A stretch of 64,000 bases of DNA from CAYSCW01 sp964429795 (GTDB lineage Bacteria; Acidobacteriota; Aminicenantia; Aminicenantales; Aminicenantaceae), in contig CAYSCW010000007.1 of NCBI GenBank assembly GCA_964429795.1, forward strand, positions 32,011 through 96,010, in the 5' to 3' direction. This document shows positions 33,485-40,845 of the stretch, one piece after another (the first letter of the stretch is position 1; the number at the start of each line of letters is the position of its first letter). The translations under genes were made by a program, and so were the position numbers. The notes under the pieces are model-generated. The model did not search any database. It had not been told where the DNA came from and saw nothing but the letters and a program-made list of their open reading frames with translations.

Positions 33485-34885
33485 ATGGACAAAGCAACTT
33501 TAATGGAAGAACTAGTTGCTGGCTATAAAGCCAAGCATCAACAGTCAGAGAAGATCTTTAACAGAGCATCTCAATATCAAATCAGAGGCGGAAGCCACAA
33601 CCTCCGCTTGTTTGATCCTTTTCCCTTCTATGTCTCCCATTGTAGCGGCTCTCGGATCAGGGATGTCGATGGTAACACCTACGTTGATTTCTGGCAGGGA
33701 CATTTCGCCAATGTATTAGGGCACAACCCAAGGTTCGTCCTCGATGTCCTTAGGGATTATTTCCAGAGTGGCCAGGGATTGGCCACAGGATTTCCCGAGG
33801 CTCATCAGGGAGAATTGGCGGCCCTCATCCTTGGACAGATAAAAGCTGAGAGAATCCGTTTCACCACCAGCGGAACACTGGCCACTATGTATGCCATCAT
33901 GTTGGCCAAAGCTTTCACTCAGAGGGACCTGGTGATGAAAGTGGGTGGAGGATGGCATGGTGCCCATCCCTATGTCCTGAAGGGAATTTCCTCTTATGAG
34001 CGAGGGCTTAACCAGATCGAGTCCGCAGGTTTGCCAGCCGGAATGGATGCCATGATTCTGGTTTCGCGGTTCAATGATCAAGAAGATCTTGAGCAAAAAT
34101 TCAGAGACTACGGTGACCAAGTTGCCTGTTTTATCATAGAACCCTTTATTGGAGCTGGAGGTTTTATCTTCGCCACAAAGGAATACCTTCAAAGAGCCAG
34201 AGAACTCACTCTGAATAACCGTTCCCTCCTGATTTTCGATGAGGTGGTATCAGGATTCAGGTTTCATCCGGGTGGGGTTCAGACATTGTACGGGATCAGA
34301 CCAGATTTGACAGTCTTAGGCAAGGCCATAGGAGGTGGGATGCCTCTCAGTGCAGTTGCCGGCAGAGAAGATGTGATAAGACTCTGTGGACCGGAGGCAA
34401 AGGTAGAGAAGAGAGTGAAGTTTGATGGGGGAACATTCTCTGCTCATCCTGCCGCCATTCTGTCAGGAATCACCTCTGTTCAATATCTCATCAATCATGC
34501 TTCGGATATCTATCCCAGAATAGGCAGGCTTGGGGAGAAAGTCCGCACAGCCGTCGAAAAAATCTTCTCAGCACACGGATTCCAGGTAAATTGTACTGGT
34601 GGAGGAAATGCCATCGCTGAGCATAGCTCTCTGGTGGGAGTCCAATTTCTCCGTGGCAATGCCAATCGAATATCTTCTCCTGAGGAGGTTTGGAATCCAG
34701 AAGTCTGTGATGTGGAGATGAGAGAGAAGATTTTTAAATTGGCCATGCTTGAGGAAGGCTTTAACATCTTCCACGGTTATGGTGCAATTTCTTCGTCTCA
34801 TACCAATGAGGAAATCCAAGCGTCTTTGGATGCGGTGGAAAGGGTCGCCCAGAGGTGGGAAAAATACAATATCCCACAAAGATAA
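33485..34885 (+). CDS. Class III PLP aminotransferase (glutamate-1-semialdehyde aminomutase-like)
   Basis: A 466-residue fold-type I enzyme. The class III pattern is clear: RDVDGNTYVDFWQGHFANVLGH, FTTSGTLATMYA, LLIFDEVVSGFRFHPGG and the PLP lysine in VLGKAIGGGMPLSAVAG, followed by FDGGTFSAHPAA. It resembles HemL, but differences around the N-terminus and the neighbours argue for an amino-acid or diamine aminotransferase/aminomutase role. An in-frame TGA at 33479 confines the start to 33485 or 33503; no clear ribosome site is visible because the gap is adjacent. The next gene, a diaminopentanoate-dehydrogenase-like enzyme, suggests a shared catabolic step. Confidence 0.82.
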   Translation: MDKATLMEELVAGYKAKHQQSEKIFNRASQYQIRGGSHNLRLFDPFPFYVSHCSGSRIRDVDGNTYVDFWQGHFANVLGHNPRFVLDVLRDYFQSGQGLATGFPEAHQGELAALILGQIKAERIRFTTSGTLATMYAIMLAKAFTQRDLVMKVGGGWHGAHPYVLKGISSYERGLNQIESAGLPAGMDAMILVSRFNDQEDLEQKFRDYGDQVACFIIEPFIGAGGFIFATKEYLQRARELTLNNRSLLIFDEVVSGFRFHPGGVQTLYGIRPDLTVLGKAIGGGMPLSAVAGREDVIRLCGPEAKVEKRVKFDGGTFSAHPAAILSGITSVQYLINHASDIYPRIGRLGEKVRTAVEKIFSAHGFQVNCTGGGNAIAEHSSLVGVQFLRGNANRISSPEEVWNPEVCDVEMREKIFKLAMLEEGFNIFHGYGAISSSHTNEEIQASLDAVERVAQRWEKYNIPQR

Positions 34886-34991
34886 GACCTGTCACTATTT
34901 TTATAAGGTCAGTATATATCTGGTGCACTTGTTAAGGGGGAACGCAGAACGGTTTCCCCTCCAAGGTTTATTCAATGAGGAGGACCTGTTC

Positions 34992-35996
34992 ATGGAAAAA
35001 ATCAATGTGCTCATCTATGGATGTGGCGTTATGGGCCGCAAAATCGCTGAGGCGTTGGATGAAAAGACGAGTATGAATGTGGTCGGTGCTGTCGATATCG
35101 ACCCTCAGCTGGTAAACAAGGACTTGGGAGAACTTTTCGATCAGCCCAAGATGACGGGTGTAATCATCCAAAGCGATGCCAATAAGGTCTTCTCAAAGGT
35201 TAAGGCGCAGGCTGTGGTGCTCACGACTTCTTCCTATCTGAAGCAAGTCTTTCCCCAAGTCACGCAGTGTTTGAAGGCAGGCATGAATGTTATTTCCACC
35301 TGTGAAGAGCTTTCCTATCCATGGAAGCGGGAGCCTGATCTTGCCCGGAGCATCGACAATCTGGCCAGAGAAATGAAAGTGACTGTTACCGGAACAGGAA
35401 TCAATCCCGGTTTTTTGATGGATACATTGCCTCTCATCCTCACTGCTCCCTGTCTCAAGGTTGACTCTGTTAGAGTCACCCGTATGATGGATTCCTCCAA
35501 AAGGCGTATTCCTTTCCAGAAAAAGATTGGCACAGGTTTGACGCACAAAGAGTTTCAGCAGAAAATCCAAAATAAGGATATCACCGGCCATGTGGGTCTT
35601 CTGGAATCGATTCACATGATCGCGGCCGGGTTGGGTTGGGAACCCATAGAGGCTGTGGAACTCCTTCCAGAGCCGATCATCGATGAGGAGGAAACCCAGA
35701 CTGGCTTGGGCGCGGTCAAGCCCGGAAATGTGATCGGTCTCACCAGTGTGGCTTTCGGGAAAAAAGATAACCAGGAAAAGATCACTTTGAAATTCAGCGC
35801 AAACGCTGCTGTGGACGAGGAATATGATGAAATTATCATCGAGGGAGAGCCCAGGATCCAACAAAAAATAATAGGTGGGATTCACGGTGATATCGGGACC
35901 GTGGCTGTAACCATCAACACCATTCCTAAGGTGGTGGAGGCCACTCCAGGTCTTATACTGATGAAAGATCTGCCTCCGCCCATAGCCACCTCATAA
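34992..35996 (+). CDS. 2,4-diaminopentanoate dehydrogenase-like (DapB-related) oxidoreductase
   Basis: A 334-residue NAD(P) enzyme related to dihydrodipicolinate reductase. The Rossmann start is NVLIYGCGVMGRKIAEAL, with VVLTTSSYLKQ, GMNVISTCEELSYPW and GTGINPGFLMDTLPL, the arrangement of Ord-type 2,4-diaminopentanoate dehydrogenases of ornithine fermentation. Start choice: the frame is open upstream into the aminotransferase gene, but ATG at 34992 has GAGGAGGA at good spacing. With the class III aminotransferase it could deaminate a diamino acid; ornithine or lysine derivatives are candidates by family only. The substrate is not determined. Confidence 0.78.
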   Translation: MEKINVLIYGCGVMGRKIAEALDEKTSMNVVGAVDIDPQLVNKDLGELFDQPKMTGVIIQSDANKVFSKVKAQAVVLTTSSYLKQVFPQVTQCLKAGMNVISTCEELSYPWKREPDLARSIDNLAREMKVTVTGTGINPGFLMDTLPLILTAPCLKVDSVRVTRMMDSSKRRIPFQKKIGTGLTHKEFQQKIQNKDITGHVGLLESIHMIAAGLGWEPIEAVELLPEPIIDEEETQTGLGAVKPGNVIGLTSVAFGKKDNQEKITLKFSANAAVDEEYDEIIIEGEPRIQQKIIGGIHGDIGTVAVTINTIPKVVEATPGLILMKDLPPPIATS

Positions 35997-36045
35997 GAGA
36001 AGTGAGAATCAGAAGAACTAGAAAGGATGAGGAAAGCAAAAGGAT

Positions 36046-37140
36046 TTATCGACTCTTGAAGATTTTGTAGATTCCCAGGCTCATAAGGGGAAGAAAATAA
36101 ACCACAAAAAAGCCCCAGCTAATGCTTCCGTATCCTTTGGCTATCAGATTAATCAAGCCAAAAGTGGAAAGTCCCAAACTCGCGCCTAGCAGGATAAGAG
36201 CATTCACTGGTCTTGCCCAGGCAGGAAGCTCTTTTCCTCTTGATCGAAGTGCGGACCGAATCCGCTCGTTGACTGCATGGATAAAGCCAGTACCGGTTTC
36301 AATCAAAGTTCCGAAGAGGACCAATTGATACAAAATGAGCAGAGGGAAAACACATGTCTTTTTAAGAACATAGATGGCCGGGACTTCTTGAGGAAGGATA
36401 CCCGGATAATGACCGAGTACAGCCACATAGAAGAGAAACCCTGGAAAAATACCGATGAGTCCTCCGATGAGCCCGGCAGAGAAAGCCTCTTTTCTTGTCT
36501 CGATATGGGGAAGACAGAAGAATACAGCGGGGATGACTCCCATGTTGTAGAGAGCATACTTGAAACCTCCCAGAGCCCATTTGGGAAGTACCAGTGCCTC
36601 TCTAAGGTTGGTTCGAATCTCAGGGCCAAATTTGAGGAGAGCCACCACTAAGAAAACAGCGTAGATAAGATAAAGAACAAGCGACCAGCTGGAGAGGAAC
36701 CTTTCGATCAGAAGACTGCCCTTAAAGGTGAGAAAGCCTATGGCTGCCAGTATGATCGTCACTCCCACAAGATAGGGAAGACCGAAGTTATCTTTAAGCA
36801 AGACTCCAGCCGCAGAACCGATAACAGCCAAGACGATGAACAACAGAGCCAGATAGAGAATCTCAAAGATCACCCAGAAGCGGCCCATCAGTTTCATGAA
36901 GAATGTCCTGTAATCATAAGCCCGGAATTTTCGCGAGAATTCGAAAGTCACAGCCAGAAGCACAGACCACAAAAGCGTGGTGACTAGAAACATTCCAAGG
37001 AGACCTCCCAGGGGGCCGTAATTAAGAAAATATTCGACCAGCTCACGTCCTGTTCCATAGCCTCCTGCAATCACAACTGATTGAAAAACAAAGCCGGGAA
37101 GAAAGTATTTTTTGAACACTGGAGATTCGAAGAAGAGCAT
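36046..37140 (-). CDS. YkvI-like membrane transporter
   Basis: A 364-residue protein with about ten hydrophobic helices and the start FVFQSVVIAGGYGTGRELVEYF, typical of the YkvI family, which is distantly related to the amino-acid/cation (LeuT/APC) transporters. GYGTGRE in an unwound first helix would be the substrate or ion site. No ABC or TonB partner is adjacent. It converges with the aminotransferase/dehydrogenase pair, 49 bases away, so uptake or export of an amino acid used by them is a reasonable inference. Confidence 0.78.
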   Translation of the reverse strand: MLFFESPVFKKYFLPGFVFQSVVIAGGYGTGRELVEYFLNYGPLGGLLGMFLVTTLLWSVLLAVTFEFSRKFRAYDYRTFFMKLMGRFWVIFEILYLALLFIVLAVIGSAAGVLLKDNFGLPYLVGVTIILAAIGFLTFKGSLLIERFLSSWSLVLYLIYAVFLVVALLKFGPEIRTNLREALVLPKWALGGFKYALYNMGVIPAVFFCLPHIETRKEAFSAGLIGGLIGIFPGFLFYVAVLGHYPGILPQEVPAIYVLKKTCVFPLLILYQLVLFGTLIETGTGFIHAVNERIRSALRSRGKELPAWARPVNALILLGASLGLSTFGLINLIAKGYGSISWGFFVVYFLPLMSLGIYKIFKSR

Positions 37141-37172
37141 GATCTTTTCTAGAGCGATCTTCGGTTTTTATA

Positions 37173-37204
37173 GCTGAATATCATTTTTGATTCAGCCTTG
37201 TCAA
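37173..37204 (-). promoter_or_regulatory. Promoter of the YkvI-like gene with overlapping inverted repeat
   Basis: On the minus strand TTGACA (37204-37199) is followed after 16 bases by GATATT (37182-37177). A perfect 7-bp inverted repeat, GCTGAAT (37173-37179) and ATTCAGC (37190-37196), covers the spacer and -10 box, the position expected for a repressor operator. Confidence 0.45.
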
Positions 37205-37219
37205 ATGTTTTGAAGTCAG

Positions 37220-37366
37220 ACTTCATTATGCATGGATGATCGGTTCCCCTCCATCCCTGCCAAAGACCCTCTCATCCTCTACTATGGGCTTCGGATGGAC
37301 AGGAACCGCCGCTTTGTTACCTAACTGGATGAAATATCTTCACTCATCATGGTTTTGGAAATACTT
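37220..37366. repeat. Palindromic repeat, copy 6 (K core with right T tail)
   Basis: The K core is at 37241-37308, with arms CGGTTCCCCTCCATCC and GGATGGACAGGAACCG. It continues through AACTGGATGAAATATCTTCACTCATCATGG to the right T-type end near 37366. The left T end is poorly conserved. It lies within the 404-base region between the YkvI-like gene and the tRNA; TTGACA follows 33 bases after CATCAT. Confidence 0.65.
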
Positions 37367-37404
37367 GCATATTGAAGACTGCCTTGACAAAGATGTCGCT
37401 GAGA

Positions 37405-37433
37405 TTGACAAAAATGATTGAATATGGTATTAA
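37405..37433 (+). promoter_or_regulatory. Promoter upstream of tRNA-Leu
   Basis: TTGACA at 37405-37410, an exact 17-base spacer and TATTAA at 37428-37433, about 110 bases before the tRNA. It may also drive the tig-clpP-clpX-lon run if transcription continues through the tRNA, since no separate terminator is visible. Confidence 0.6.
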
Positions 37434-37544
37434 ATAGTATTAATTAATCCTTCATCCAAAGGTCAATCACGTTTCGCTCATGCCCATGCATTGCATCGAT
37501 CAGAGCCATCTTAAGATTCATCTTATATCTTGAGAATAAAATAG

Positions 37545-37629
37545 GGGCAGGTGGCGAAATTGGCATACGCGCTAGGCTTAGGACCTAGTTCCTGTTGAAG
37601 GAGTGCGGGTTCGAGTCCCGCTCTGCCCA
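37545..37629 (+). tRNA. tRNA-Leu (anticodon UAG)
   Basis: An 85-base class II tRNA. The acceptor stem GGGCAGG pairs with TCTGCCC (one G-U), with discriminator A73. The D-loop contains AAATTGGCATA. The anticodon stem CTAGG/CCTAG closes the loop CTTAGGA, giving anticodon TAG (reads CUA and other CUN). The long variable arm TTCCTGTTGAAGGAGT and T-arm GCGGGTTCGAGTCCCGC are typical of leucine tRNAs. CCA is not encoded (CAC follows). Confidence 0.95.
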
Positions 37630-37681
37630 CACCTCCATTTTACTGTAAAGGAATGAGATCAGGAAGGATGTACCAGGCGAG

Positions 37682-38941
37682 ATGAAGAGTATTGTCAAAA
37701 ATTTAAGTGAATGGAAAAGAGAAATCGATGTTGAGGTGGATACTGAAGAGGTCAGGGAGGAGTGGGAAAGAATCCTGCGCCGGTATGCCCAGCAGGCCAA
37801 GATCTCAGGATTCAGACCTGGTAAGGCTCCCAAGGATATGGTCAAGCGCATGTTTTATGCCGAGATAAAAGAGGCATTGGTGAATTCTCTGGCTCCCAAA
37901 GCGTTAGAAAAAGAGCTGCAATCCAAAAACCTCAGGCCTATCGGGGCACCTGTGGTCAATGAACTCCATTTCAAAGAAGGAGAACCTTTGCGTCTGAAGG
38001 CCCAGTTTGATATCTGGCCGGATATCAAACTCCCAGAGTACAAGAATATCGAAGTTAAAAAGAAAAACATCTCTGTCTCAAATATAGATATAGAGAAAGC
38101 TTTGGAAGAACTCCGGTTAAAGGCAGCCCAGTATGTACCTGTGGAGGGGAGGGGAGTGGCGGAAGGAGATTATGTGATAGCTGAAGTTAAAGGAAAGGAC
38201 ATCATTGCCAAGAAATTCCTTCCTACCGAAAAGGTAGTCGTCATTACAGGAGACCGAGGCAATGAACCCGTTTTGAATCAATGCTTGATCGGGCTAAAGC
38301 CGGAAGATAAGTGCGATTTTGAGATCATCCATGATAAAGATCACCAGAATAAGAAGCTGGCTGGGAGGAAGATTGCCTACAATCTCAAAGTTATTTCCAT
38401 AAAAGAAAGAAAAGTACCTGAGATAAACGATGATTTTGCCAAAGATCTCGGCGAACATGAAAACCTGAAATCTCTGAAGAAGGAGATTAAAGAGAATATT
38501 AGAGCTGCAAAAGAGAAGGAGATAAGAAGCGAGATGGCTCTGGAAATCATAAAAGAAATTTACCAAAGATCACCTTTCGAAGTGCCCGAGACCTTACTTG
38601 AGCAGGAGTATGGGACTGTGATGAGAAGGATCCTTTCTTCTCGACCCCAGAAAGAACTCAAGAAGGAGGAAGCAGAAGAGCTTAAGGAGGAAGGGAGAAA
38701 AAAGGCAGAGCAGAATATCCGGAATCATTTGATCTTGGAAAAAATTACTGGGCTGGAGGGAATAAAAGTCTCTGATGAGGAGGTGCAAGAAGAATTAAAG
38801 GCCATTGCCAAATCCAACCAATTACCATTGGCAAAGGTCATCGAGACCTTCAACCAGGAAGGAAGGCGCGATGAACTGAAAGAGACGCTGCTGTTCAGGA
38901 AGGCGGTTGACTTTTTGGTTGATAACGCTATAATAAAATAA
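37682..38941 (+). CDS. tig: Trigger factor
   Basis: A 419-residue ribosome-bound chaperone and peptidyl-prolyl isomerase. The N-terminal ribosome-binding domain has KISGFRPGKAPKDMVK, followed by the FKBP-like domain (about 150-245, GDYVIAEVKGKD to IKERKVPEINDDFAKDLG) and the long helical C-terminal arms, rich in K and E. Gene order with clpP and clpX downstream is the conserved one. It begins 52 bases after the tRNA. Confidence 0.95.
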   Translation: MKSIVKNLSEWKREIDVEVDTEEVREEWERILRRYAQQAKISGFRPGKAPKDMVKRMFYAEIKEALVNSLAPKALEKELQSKNLRPIGAPVVNELHFKEGEPLRLKAQFDIWPDIKLPEYKNIEVKKKNISVSNIDIEKALEELRLKAAQYVPVEGRGVAEGDYVIAEVKGKDIIAKKFLPTEKVVVITGDRGNEPVLNQCLIGLKPEDKCDFEIIHDKDHQNKKLAGRKIAYNLKVISIKERKVPEINDDFAKDLGEHENLKSLKKEIKENIRAAKEKEIRSEMALEIIKEIYQRSPFEVPETLLEQEYGTVMRRILSSRPQKELKKEEAEELKEEGRKKAEQNIRNHLILEKITGLEGIKVSDEEVQEELKAIAKSNQLPLAKVIETFNQEGRRDELKETLLFRKAVDFLVDNAIIK

Positions 38942-38951
38942 AAGATTTCCT

Positions 38952-39548
38952 ATGACATTAATCCCCTTAGTTATAGAGCAGGATGGAAAAATTGAACGCG
39001 CATACGATATTTACTCCCGCCTCCTCAAGGACAATATCGTTTTTATCGGCTCGGAGATAAACGATGATGTGGCAAACCTGGTCATCGCTCAACTTCTCTA
39101 CCTGGAAGCTGAAAAACCGGAAAAAGAGATCTCACTCTACATCAATTCGCCCGGAGGCAGCATAACCTCGGGCTTAGCCATTTATGATACGATGCAGTTC
39201 GTCAGTCCCGATATTGTGACCATCTGCGTGGGCCAAGCGGCAAGCATGGCCGCTGTGCTGCTTGCGGCTGGGACTCCGGGTAAGAGGTTTGCCCTTCCCA
39301 ATGCGCGAATCGTCTTGCATCAGCCCACTGGGGAATACCATGGACAAGCCTCAGATGTTGCCATTCAGGCAAAGGAGATCCTTAGGATTAGAGAGAACAT
39401 TCATCAGATTTTAACCAAGCATACCAAACAGCCCAAGGAAAAGATTCAAGTGGATATCGAAAGAGATTTTATCATGACTCCAGCTCAGGGCAAGAATTAC
39501 GGAATCATTGACGCGATTATAGAGAATAGGGATCAATCCAAGAAATAG
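38952..39548 (+). CDS. clpP: ATP-dependent Clp protease proteolytic subunit
   Basis: A 198-residue serine protease forming the double-heptamer chamber that ClpX feeds. The triad is visible: S98 in VGQAASMAAVLLAAG, H123 in RIVLHQP and D172 in ERDFIMTP. The N-terminus (LIPLVIEQ) and SLYINSPGGSITSGLAIYDT match the family. It lies 10 bases after tig and 40 before clpX. Confidence 0.97.
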   Translation: MTLIPLVIEQDGKIERAYDIYSRLLKDNIVFIGSEINDDVANLVIAQLLYLEAEKPEKEISLYINSPGGSITSGLAIYDTMQFVSPDIVTICVGQAASMAAVLLAAGTPGKRFALPNARIVLHQPTGEYHGQASDVAIQAKEILRIRENIHQILTKHTKQPKEKIQVDIERDFIMTPAQGKNYGIIDAIIENRDQSKK

Positions 39549-39588
39549 GAAGGTTTTTCAGGTATCTTACCCTTTTTAAGAGCTTATC

Positions 39589-40842
39589 ATGGATGATAGT
39601 TACCAGCAAAAAGTGAGAACCGCAGCCAAGTGCAATTTCTGCAACCGCACCCAGTCTCAGGTGCAGAAGATGATTGCCGGCCCTGGAGGAGTTTATATCT
39701 GTGACAATTGTGTGGAAGTTGCTCATGCTATTATTTTTACAGAAAAATTTGAGGAAAATAAAAAGCAGACGCGTTTTCCCGTTCCCTCTCAGATCAAGAA
39801 GACTCTGGATGAGTATATCATCGGGCAAGAAAAGGCTAAGAAGAAGATTTCCGTGGCTGTCTACAACCACTACAAGCGTATAAACTTTAAGGGTCAATTG
39901 GATAAGGATGTGGAACTTACCAAGAGCAACATACTTCTCATCGGTTCTACAGGTACTGGAAAAACTTTGATGGCCCAAACCCTGGCCAAAATATTATCTG
40001 TTCCTTTTGCCATAGCCGATGCCACCTCCCTCACAGAAGCCGGATATGTGGGTGAGGATGTGGAGAATGTGGTCTTCAAGCTATTCCAGTCAGCCAAAGG
40101 TAACATCGAGAAGACCCAAAAAGGGATCATCTACATCGATGAGATCGACAAGATCAGCCGCAAGAGTGACACTCCTTCCATAACCAGGGATGTTTCGGGC
40201 GAGGGAGTTCAGCAGGCATTGCTTAAAATCATAGAAGGAACAGTTGCCAATGTTCCGCCTCAAGGAGGACGAAAACACCCCTACCAGGAATTCATTGCTG
40301 TCGACACAACAGATATCCTGTTTATTTGCGGCGGGGCTTTCATCGGTCTGGATAAGATCATGTCTCAAAGATTAGGAAGAGCGGAAGTGGGTTTCAAATC
40401 CGATTTTGCCTACAGAAGGAAAGAGATAACAGAGGAGATGTACGATCATTTAATTCCTCAAGATTTGATCAAATACGGAATGATTCCCGAACTGGTGGGG
40501 AGGATTCCCGTTGTGGCTGCATTCCAGGACTTAGGGGTTAGAGATCTGGTGGATATCCTCACCAAACCCAAGAACGCCATCATCAAACAGTTTCAGAAGC
40601 TTTTTGAGATGGAGGGCGTGAAACTTGAGTTCACCAGAGAAGCTCTGGCAACCATTGCTCAGAAATCGATCGATAAAAAATTGGGTGCGAGAGGTTTACG
40701 GAGCATCATCGAAGATCTGATGCTGGATATCATGTTTCATCTTCCCACCACAAAAAAGACAACCAGGATCAAGATCACCAAAAGGATGGTGGAGAGGAAT
40801 GAACTCGATTTTCAAAGTTTAAAACAAGCTGTTGGAGTGTAA
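39589..40842 (+). CDS. clpX: ATP-dependent Clp protease ATP-binding subunit ClpX
   Basis: A 417-residue AAA+ unfoldase. The N-terminal zinc domain has CNFCNRTQ and CDNC. Walker A is STGTGKTLMAQTLA and Walker B IIYIDEIDKI. The central segment DVSGEGVQQALLKIIEGT and the pore and C-terminal sensor-2 region LGARGLRSIIEDLMLD are present. A ClpP-contact loop is expected around residues 265-275, where the sequence reads VGFKSDFAYRRKE. Standard operon position between clpP and lon. Confidence 0.97.
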   Translation: MDDSYQQKVRTAAKCNFCNRTQSQVQKMIAGPGGVYICDNCVEVAHAIIFTEKFEENKKQTRFPVPSQIKKTLDEYIIGQEKAKKKISVAVYNHYKRINFKGQLDKDVELTKSNILLIGSTGTGKTLMAQTLAKILSVPFAIADATSLTEAGYVGEDVENVVFKLFQSAKGNIEKTQKGIIYIDEIDKISRKSDTPSITRDVSGEGVQQALLKIIEGTVANVPPQGGRKHPYQEFIAVDTTDILFICGGAFIGLDKIMSQRLGRAEVGFKSDFAYRRKEITEEMYDHLIPQDLIKYGMIPELVGRIPVVAAFQDLGVRDLVDILTKPKNAIIKQFQKLFEMEGVKLEFTREALATIAQKSIDKKLGARGLRSIIEDLMLDIMFHLPTTKKTTRIKITKRMVERNELDFQSLKQAVGV

Positions 40843-40845
40843 CCC

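Noticed and set aside
33485..34885. Assigning hemL (heme biosynthesis) to the class III aminotransferase
   Set aside because: No other heme genes are near and the adjacent dehydrogenase points to amino-acid catabolism; the family resemblance alone is not enough for the symbol.
4912..37366. Reading the dispersed palindromes as a CRISPR array
   Set aside because: The copies are far apart, of unequal length, palindromic and nested, with no regular spacers and no cas genes.
37545..37629. tRNA-Leu as an integration (att) site
   Set aside because: No integrase gene and no repeated tRNA 3' end were seen downstream; the adjoining genes are the conserved tig-clpP-clpX run.
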